In this document: positions 1-7,300 of the stretch, in pieces | How positions within the stretch are numbered: position 1 is the stretch's first letter | Layout of the letters: each line of letters begins with the position of its first letter | DNA from: Stephanodiscus triporus | Lineage: Eukaryota > Bacillariophyta > Thalassiosirophyceae > Thalassiosirales > Thalassiosiraceae | Assembly (NCBI GenBank): GCA_036939755.1 | Contig: JALLAZ010000495.1 | Span: 1 to 14,825, forward strand | Length of the DNA stretch: 14,825 nucleotides | Direction: 5' to 3' | Notes under the pieces: generated by a model | The model's input: only the letters and a program-made list of their open reading frames with translations | What the model was told of the DNA's origin: nothing | The model's database searches: none | Made by a program: the position numbers and the translations under genes

Positions 1-343
1 TGAGTTCTTGGACGATTTTCAAAAAAATTGGTGGTAAAACTATCTAGAGATCGAGAGGAATCCATTCCAGGCGCTTCTGGTGTTGTCTGACGCCTTGCCG
101 AGACGGTAGAACCGTCAGAATACGAAACGAATTTTCTAATTGTTTTCCTCGCTGTCTGACTCAAGTCCTCTTCATCCATAGTCCAACACATCGATACATC
201 TTCCCATTATCAACCCAAAAAATAAGAATTCCAAGGGAAGAATTTTTTTTCGGCCATTTTGAATTGAAATTGAGAGAATTCCCCGTCCCTCCCTCCCTTA
301 ACTCCGCCTCCGATCTTGGTCATGATATTATACAACAGGGAGC
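1..343 (+). promoter_or_regulatory. 5' flank of the glycosyltransferase gene
   Basis: There is no coding signal here. The stretch holds a pyrimidine-rich run (about 283-300, repeated CCCT) shortly before the start codon at 344, which could be the initiator or 5' leader. A short inverted repeat, TCTGACG at 86-92 and CGTCAGA at 113-119, overlaps a second one, GACGGT at 102-107 and ACCGTC at 111-116. These TGACG/CGTCA half-sites resemble bZIP-type sites, but that reading is inference. No clear TATA box was recognised. Confidence 0.35.
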
Positions 344-1810
344 ATGAGCGTCAATCCTCGCTTGAAGATGATAGGCCGACAGCCAATGAAGATGGGGCAT
401 GCCTTTGTGTTTCTAGCATTCCTTTCCTTTGCTTCAACCATACCAATCCTTATGAAATCGGTCTCTCTAGGTAATCAGAGTAATAAATCATATGGTGGTG
501 GTCCGCCGCCGACAGAAGGGCGTCTAAAGCTCACCTTTGAAATGGGGCAGTTAAAGCAAAAGCAGGTCGCTCACGGGACGTTCTTTTTTGGCCCAAACAG
601 CCACGAAGTTGAAATTGTTTCGAGCTACAATCCTCCGTTGAATTCCATCCAGGAAGAATTGCTCGACGATGAAATCATCGATGTCGAGAAGGAAAAGGAA
701 CGATGCGCTCGCTACGGTTTTGAAATGGTCAACGAGACACATCCCAAACGACGACGTCTCTTTTTGGGAGCCTTGCTTGGCGACGATTCCATGGAAGTGC
801 TACAAGCGGTTGGAATGGAGGTCTACAATATGTTTCACACCGTTTCCTTCATCGAGGGCAACACGGCTCACAATCTGTCTCCTCGAAAGTGGAAATACTA
901 TGATCCAAACCAACCGTCTGAAAGGTTGAATGCACTTTACCAAATGTATGGGGCAAAATCGAAAGTTAGCGTTGATTATTACAACACAACAATGACACAC
1001 CTAGTCGGAGACGAGTTATTCATGGATTATGTGCAGAGAGAGGGAAATACTCTTCGATGGGCGTTGAATGGAATGAGAGAAGACGATATAGCAATAATGC
1101 GGGATGCTGATGAAATATTCACGAGAGACTTTCTCAGGACGATGCAAATCTGCGACGTGCCCGAGTTTCGACCGGATCAAGACTGTCGCGCTCCGAAGGT
1201 GATTGCATCAACGGCTGTGTTTGAATCCAGTCCACGTTGTGTGTTCAAGGATAGGAGATGGCATCATCCCGATGCCCTTTTGGGAAAATGCGTGGATCAC
1301 ACAGGTAACTCGTCATTGCACCCGCCGACAAAAAGACAATATGCAGATAAGCATGGCATGAGACTTCGCGGATATGGTGCAGACGAAGATGACTACTCCA
1401 AGTATGTAGCAGACGGTCTTGGGCCGGAAAATACGTTTCCTCTATGGCATGGAACCGACATGCGATTGGGAAACGGAGGGCGGATGATTGGAATGGCCAA
1501 TGGTTCACCAACGGGTTATCACTTTCACAACTTCTTCATGAGTGCGGATGAAGTTCGAAACAAGTATGCCACGTACGGGCATGCACGCAGTGGCTCTGAG
1601 AACTTGCCGGTGTGGGAGGTATCAGACGATGTAAAACTGGCGGTCGACTGTGCCCATGGTCAACGTGAGTATGCACTGGACTTTAACAACACTGGCAGCA
1701 GTTTTTTGCCTATTTATTATTTAAACGACGAAGTCAGGGATAAGAGGCATCACTTTTGGCTAAGCATCGTGAAAAAAGAGGAAGAGCATTGGAACAATAT
1801 AACAGAATAG
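344..1810 (+). CDS. GT17-like type II glycosyltransferase
   Basis: Single-exon gene of 488 residues. Residues about 18-37 form a hydrophobic stretch after a short basic N-terminus, the arrangement of a Golgi/ER signal anchor, so the catalytic part should face the lumen. The catalytic region has D254-A-D256-E257 followed by Ile-Phe, matching the acidic metal/nucleotide-sugar motif of the GT17 family (beta-1,4-mannosyl-glycoprotein GlcNAc-transferase, MGAT3-like). Other GT17-like features are FIEGN upstream, and GYHFHNFF (from G391) followed by a KYATYGHA block, which parallels the WHCS...K..SFSH segment of that family. Several N-glycosylation sequons (for example NQS, NET, NTT) fit a secretory protein. 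The ATG at 344 is the first in frame. Met at residues 9, 16 and 18 are alternatives that would still keep the anchor. The donor and acceptor sugars cannot be told from sequence. Family assignment rests on motif pattern, not on a database search. Confidence 0.75.
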   Translation: MSVNPRLKMIGRQPMKMGHAFVFLAFLSFASTIPILMKSVSLGNQSNKSYGGGPPPTEGRLKLTFEMGQLKQKQVAHGTFFFGPNSHEVEIVSSYNPPLNSIQEELLDDEIIDVEKEKERCARYGFEMVNETHPKRRRLFLGALLGDDSMEVLQAVGMEVYNMFHTVSFIEGNTAHNLSPRKWKYYDPNQPSERLNALYQMYGAKSKVSVDYYNTTMTHLVGDELFMDYVQREGNTLRWALNGMREDDIAIMRDADEIFTRDFLRTMQICDVPEFRPDQDCRAPKVIASTAVFESSPRCVFKDRRWHHPDALLGKCVDHTGNSSLHPPTKRQYADKHGMRLRGYGADEDDYSKYVADGLGPENTFPLWHGTDMRLGNGGRMIGMANGSPTGYHFHNFFMSADEVRNKYATYGHARSGSENLPVWEVSDDVKLAVDCAHGQREYALDFNNTGSSFLPIYYLNDEVRDKRHHFWLSIVKKEEEHWNNITE

Positions 1811-2006
1811 TGGATGCAAAATCAGTGCAGATAGAAAGTCGAATTATCACTTAAAATAGATGTTTTATGATGGAAAGCAAATTCAACCCACATCCGATCC
1901 AAGTCAAAAAAAAACTGAACCATGAGTGCTATCTAGAGGCAAACGCAGCTTGTATCTGGAGATTGGATAGTCAACAAGTACGAATAATTTTTCTACTTCA
2001 ACACTA
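1811..2006. other. convergent 3' intergenic region
   Basis: This 196-nt AT-rich spacer lies between two convergent genes and should hold both 3' UTRs and poly(A) sites. No ORF or RNA gene was recognised. An A-run at 1907-1914 is the only simple feature. Confidence 0.5.
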
Positions 2007-3596
2007 TTAATAGTCATCACTCAAATCTCTTCCGCTTTCAACGAAGAAACTCTTCGGAACCTGCCTCATATAGCCCGAGCTCATGTTCCTCGTGTGCGAT
2101 CGACCGATCTCCTCGAACTTACGCACCATCTCTCGATCCCTCTCCTCGATGACAGTCTTTTCCTGCCGTTGTCGTCGTCCCTCCTCGTCGTCGATTAAAT
2201 CATCCGTCACGAGTCTCTTCCGCAGCAGCATCCGCCTACCGTTCTTGTGAAATCCGATCTGCATGTACGGACGCTCCAGTCCCTCGACAAGATGGAAAAA
2301 ATCCGGCCACGCCCGTGGATGGGCCTCGGTGAAAATGAACATGGACCCACATTGCGCACGTTCGAACAATTCTCGAAAGAAGACGTGATCAGACCTACGA
2401 AGCGATTCGGCATTCTCGCCGACGCAGTACTGACATGTGAACAATCGCGGCGACGATTCGACGAGATCCAAACAGGCCGAATTGATTGGATCGTAGAGGG
2501 ATTTCGTTATATCGCACCTCCCTCCCCAGACGCACGTCGTCGTGGCGTCGTGCGGATTGCCAAGGACGCGACGGGTGGAGTCGCCAACGGCGCGCACGAC
2601 GTCGTGCCAGCCATCCTCGTCGTCGAGTACCGTGACCGTGATCGTCGTGCCGTCGTCTCGCGGCGGCAGTCGCGTCGATGCCCCGTTCTCCTCAGACGCG
2701 CGACGATGTGAGCAGAATGACGCCGCCAGCGCGATGCCGACGAAGTCGAAGCCTGGCCCGCCCCCCAGGCTCACCGCCGAGAAGGACGAGGAGGAGAACG
2801 GCCGGAGTGCGGCCGTCCCATGGTCACCATCGTCTCCTTCCGCATTCCCCTCCTCCGCCCTCTTTCCGACTCCGGGCAACGGACTCTCCGTGCGATCGAA
2901 TCCATCCGTCCAAAAAATTGGCAGTGTGTTGTATCGACGATCGTCGCCGTCGTCGTTGTCGGGGTCGTCGTTCCAGGCGTCGAAGAGCAGGTCCGCGAGA
3001 TTCGTGGCCCTGGCGAAGAGGAAGCCGAGGGCATACCCCGATCGAGCGCCGGGATCCTCGAACAGGCCACGACCGCCGCCGCCGCCGCCGCCGCCGCCGC
3101 CCCCGCCCTCGTCCTCGGCCGGGCGGAGCAGCCCAGCGACGACCGCCGTGCATCCCGCGTCGCTGGCGAAGCCCAGCCGACGATGCAAGATCTCGAACCT
3201 CCTCTCGTCGGGGGGTGCGGGGAGACTGGTCGACAGGTCGGCCCGTATCGCGTTCAGCGCCGTCGTTCGCCAGGTGAGCCACCCCCTGAGGAGATTCCTC
3301 GACCCGCGCTCCCGGCGTCGCAGGGACGACGCAAGTTCGCGCAGGCCGTCAGCCGCAGAGGACCCGATCATCGGCGGGGGAGGCAGTTCGTCGTCGTGTC
3401 GAGGAGAAGGAGATCGTCCCCCGCGGGAGGAGGGGGAGTCTAACCCTCGTCGCTTTCGTCGTCGTCCTCCTCCTCCTGGGGCAACCGCCGCCGGAGCGGC
3501 GGGGAATGCGTCGGCGACGGCAAGAGGATGCGAGGGGCGATGACCGACCGACCGGAGCGCGGCCAGGGAGACCGCGAATAATGATCTGGATACCAT
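2007..3596 (-). CDS. class I SAM-methyltransferase-like protein with possible plastid leader
   Basis: Single-exon gene of 529 residues, very GC-rich. The N-terminus (residues 1-30) is basic then hydrophobic and ends in ADAFPA. This resembles the ASAFAP cleavage motif of diatom plastid preproteins, and it is followed by an Ala/Pro/Arg-rich, acid-poor stretch to about residue 60, as expected of a transit peptide. The core starts near residue 275 with VSLGGGPGFDFVG (residues 275-287), a Gly-rich motif I of Rossmann-type methyltransferases. VTVLDDEDGW (321-330) gives the acidic end of beta-strand 2. MFIFTEAHP (419-427) and a C-terminal strand pair near MQIGF (445-449) and MLLRK (456-460) fit the later strands. 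A 12-Gly run (164-175) and an Asp-rich insert (210-219) are low complexity. Cys355, Cys361, Cys388 and Cys391 sit in the domain as C-x5-C and C-x2-C. The substrate is unknown. A stop-free reading frame also exists on the opposite strand, but it lacks any domain and is taken as a composition artefact. Confidence 0.7.
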   Translation of the reverse strand: MVSRSLFAVSLAALRSVGHRPSHPLAVADAFPAAPAAVAPGGGGRRRKRRGLDSPSSRGGRSPSPRHDDELPPPPMIGSSAADGLRELASSLRRRERGSRNLLRGWLTWRTTALNAIRADLSTSLPAPPDERRFEILHRRLGFASDAGCTAVVAGLLRPAEDEGGGGGGGGGGGGRGLFEDPGARSGYALGFLFARATNLADLLFDAWNDDPDNDDGDDRRYNTLPIFWTDGFDRTESPLPGVGKRAEEGNAEGDDGDHGTAALRPFSSSSFSAVSLGGGPGFDFVGIALAASFCSHRRASEENGASTRLPPRDDGTTITVTVLDDEDGWHDVVRAVGDSTRRVLGNPHDATTTCVWGGRCDITKSLYDPINSACLDLVESSPRLFTCQYCVGENAESLRRSDHVFFRELFERAQCGSMFIFTEAHPRAWPDFFHLVEGLERPYMQIGFHKNGRRMLLRKRLVTDDLIDDEEGRRQRQEKTVIEERDREMVRKFEEIGRSHTRNMSSGYMRQVPKSFFVESGRDLSDDY

Positions 3597-4081
3597 GATG
3601 GCTTGGGCTTGTCTCTCTCTCTATCTATTTCTCTAGAGGTAAAGAGATATTGTGTTGTATTGTATTCTATGATTCGGCCATGGATTTTGGTTTGGCTTGA
3701 TTGCTCGCTTGGGGAATGGCACAGTAGGGGTGCTACCTAAATAATGGATTGACCGTCAGAAGCGGAAAAGCAAAGCTTACTTCTTAAGTATCGTAGCACC
3801 CCGGGGATAAAAACAGGTAATACATCCGCGCCAAATAAAAATCCTCCCCGGCGGCCCTGTGATTGTGCGCCGGAAGAATCTCTCTTCTTTGGAAGACAGA
3901 CATTATTGTTGGTCAAGACATTCAAATAGAGTACGATAAGCTCTTTTACTGCGCAGCGCCAGGCCATGGCTCCACCCGACCCCGACAAGAAATAATAGAA
4001 CAACCGATGGCAGGCATCGTCATCTTTTTGACCATCATCGCGCGTCATTCGTTCGTTCGTTTTCGCTCATCATAGACTAAT
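3597..4081. promoter_or_regulatory. divergent promoter region between the methyltransferase and checkpoint-kinase genes
   Basis: 485 nt separate the two divergent start codons, so both 5' UTRs and core promoters must lie here. It contains a CT-rich microsatellite (about 3609-3637), which would lie in the 5' leader of the minus-strand gene, and an inverted repeat pair at 3727-3736 and 3793-3802 (listed separately). The kinase start at 4082 is preceded by CTAAT, an A/T-rich context typical of algal starts. A minus-strand ORF of 103 codons (4048-3737) lies inside but shows no recognisable domain and is not called. Confidence 0.5.
3727..3802. repeat. perfect 10-bp inverted repeat in divergent promoter
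   Basis: GGGGTGCTAC at 3727-3736 is the exact reverse complement of GTAGCACCCC at 3793-3802, with a 56-nt spacer. The pair lies in the shared upstream region of two divergent genes. It could be a pair of binding sites for one factor, or chance. The spacer also holds ACCGTCAGAA (3752-3761), a 10-mer that recurs upstream of the glycosyltransferase gene at 111-120. Confidence 0.4.
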
Positions 4082-4285
4082 ATGGCCAACGTCCTCGCCC
4101 CGCCCCGGCCAAGGGCGACGGCGACGTGCGTTCTCTCCCAGCACGACTTCGGCCAATCTGGCGGTGGCGCCTCGACGACGGCGTTGGGCGGCATCCAAAT
4201 AGCAGTCGAAGAAGAGTTGAGAGGGGAGGATGCCAAGGAGGAGGGGGATGGCGACGACGACACCAACAACAGAAACAGCACCGCC

Positions 4286-4317
<32 letters not shown>

Positions 4318-7300
4318 CAACAACAATGACAACCACACTCAGGAGAGCTTCACCCAACAGTTACTGTCAATGACGCAGAACAACAACGAGCTAACGCAGC
4401 TGGGGGTCGACGACGACATGAATGACGAGGACGAAGACGAAGACGACGACGACGCGGGTGGGTCGTCGCAATCCCAGGATTACTGTCACTCCCCCATCGC
4501 GCCCATCGATCCGCTGACGTTGCCATGGGGACGCCTCATGCCCGTGGGAATAGGCGGAGGGGGAGGGGGAGGGGGAGTCGGAAGCGGAAGCGAACGCAAC
4601 AACGATGGTGGCATCAACAACAACCACGACAACGACGAGGCCGACGAGGCTCCCTCCCGACCGTCGTCGTCGTTGTCGTCGTCGCAGCAGCGTGGGCCGA
4701 CGGATATGATGCCCCGATCCCCCACCACGTGGGGCGGCGGCGGCGGATACGGCACAGGAGTCGCCACGCGGTCTCGTTCGCCGAGTTTGGGGGGGATGGC
4801 AGTGGAGTCATTTTCTTCGGCTTCGCAGCATTCGCCTGCGCCGCGAATACAGTTTTTGGGATTGAAGAATCTGATACCCAGCGACAGGTTCAACGAGTAC
4901 GTTCTGGGACGGTCCGTCAAGGTGAGGACGATGCGCAAATCGGTGATGAAAATTCGATTGAAGGATGACGAATGGACTATTGCGAGGATTACTTATGGCA
5001 GGGCGTTTGTTGACCTCACTTGTCTTTGAGTCATTCATCAATCAATATCTCCTCTCAGTATTCGACACCCGTAATTTCTCATATCATGTTTGTCCACACT
5101 TCTTCTATTCATACATACACAACGATGATGCCAATGATGATCAAAGGCCGACGTCACCGCGCAGAAATTGGACGCGTCACAGCAATTCAATATCATCGAC
5201 CACCATACTGCTGCGGCTGCTGCTGTGGCCACGGCGGAATCGGAAGAACACCAAAAGCGGAGGAACGAACGACGCGATTACGTCCACGCCATGGTTTCCA
5301 ACCGGCACTGCCGCATCTACTGCCTACTTGGCAACGTCGAAGCCATCAATAACAACGATGAAAATGGCGGCAGCAACTCTCCACCCGACATGGAGGTATT
5401 TGTGGAGGACACTTCCGGGAACGGAACGCTGATCAACGGCACGACACTGCTACGGAAAAACGAACGACGCCGATTGCACACCGGCGACGTTATTTGTCTT
5501 ATCAATCCAAAATTGTTGGGCAAGAAAGTTAGATCGATCGCCGAGCAGAAGGCATTCATGAGTCAGTATTCTTACGTCTTCGTTAATCTGTACGAACAGG
5601 AGGCACGGCACGGATGGGGGGTCATGGGCATGGGCGGAGATGGCGGCAGTAAGAGCAGGACTCGAGGAAAGAAGGCGAGGGGCACCAACATCGGCAGCGG
5701 CTCCGGCATATACTCGACATCATCCCCATCGGTTCCTTTCGCTACGAGAAAGACGGGAGCTGCGGTCAACGTCCGGGCGACGAAGTGCCATTCGGTAAAA
5801 AACGGAAACAGCAACAACAATGCGAAGGGCAAACGTAGCTTGCTGCCCCCCCCCTCTTCCGTGAATGCAACGTGCTGTGGCGGAGGTGGGGGAGCCTGGA
5901 AAATGACTGCAGAGGTGGTGAATTCGGCTCGACCAAGTCTAGGTCAACAACAGCAGGAATCAACATCGCCAAAGAACGACAATGCTGGTAGCACTACTAC
6001 TTCCACCAGCCTTGGTTCATTCCTGAACAATGTGCAACAGCAACATCATGACGAGCCTTCTTCATCTGACAACAACAGCAATTTTAAGAACACCAACAAT
6101 CCAAAGGATAATAACCAACGTCCTCGTCCTAGTTCTCGTGATCGTCGTATCGAGGAAGAGTATGACCTTCGCGATCTATTGGGAACAGGCACCTGCGGCG
6201 AGGTCCGACGCGCCATACACCGACGAACTGGCGAGGAACGCGCAGTGAAGATCATATCCATCAACGGCGGAAGGGGGAGGAAGAGGCCTCCTCCAGCTAG
6301 TGGTGGTGGTGGCAATATGATAATGCCCTCTGAGAATTTGACCGCCATACAAGCCGAGGCGGAGATACTGCGATCGCTGGATCATCCATACGTGGTGAAA
6401 TTGTACGACACGTTCATCTCCCCCTCGAGGGGGACGATTTACCTAGTCATGGAATTGATACGTGGTGGCGACCTTTTTGATCGGATAGTCGATAAGCGCG
6501 ACGGGAGGTACACCGAGGTCCAGGCCCGGAGGCTTTTCCGTCGTATACTAACAGCGGTGCATTACCTACACGAGGAACGTGGAATTGTCCATCGTGACCT
6601 GAAGCCAGAGAACATCCTAGTCGTAGATCGACGATCCGACGTGAATATTAAGCTTACTGATTTCGGGCTGGCTAAGAATATGACGGCTGAGGGATTGAAA
6701 ACATTTTGCGGCACACCGCAGTAGTAAGTTGAGCACTGAGCTTTGTTTGTTAATGGCCCTCATCCTACTAACCTTCGCCCTACTTTCTTTTCTTTTCTGC
6801 TTACTTTCCTCTAAAGCTTCGCGCCAGAGGTTTTACGTCGGAGCCACACCGTGAAGGGAAATGGACGGTACGGGAAGGAGATCGATTGCTGGTCCATCGG
6901 GGTCATACTTTTCATTTTACTGAGTGGCTCCCCGCCGTTCGATGTGAGCTCCGGGTTTGAGTCTGTGGCCAATGCCGAGATTGTATTTTACAAAGATCAG
7001 TGGGACCAAGTCTCGCTCGAGGCGCGAGATTTAGGTTGGTTATAATCCTGTGACATCATATTTTCATACTTGAGCGGGCTAATATTTCTTGTTCTGTTCT
7101 CATTCCAACAGTCGTGCGGCTGTTGGAAATTGATCCGAAGAGGAGGATGAGCGTGACTGACGCCTGCGAGCATTCATGGGTGTTGATGGATGATGGAGAC
7201 ACTCACCGTCACCCCCTTCATGATCCTGTCGTTGTTTCTGCAACCAGGACAACAACTGCGAAATCAGCGACCGATGCGACTCAAGGAAATTCTGATGTTG

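Noticed and set aside
2542..3543. Long plus-strand ORF (333 codons) overlapping the methyltransferase-like gene, plus several other antisense ORFs
   Set aside because: The region is very GC-rich, which removes stop codons in all frames. The product is Arg/Pro/Ser low complexity with no domain, whereas the minus strand shows a SAM-binding motif and ordered strands.
3737..4048. Minus-strand ORF of 103 codons in the divergent promoter
   Set aside because: No recognisable domain, and it lies between two divergent starts where promoters are expected.
4082..5029. Exon 1 of the kinase as a separate 315-residue gene
   Set aside because: The frame breaks off inside an FHA domain. A consensus donor at 4922 and acceptor at 5146 restore the domain, and all later exons join in frame.
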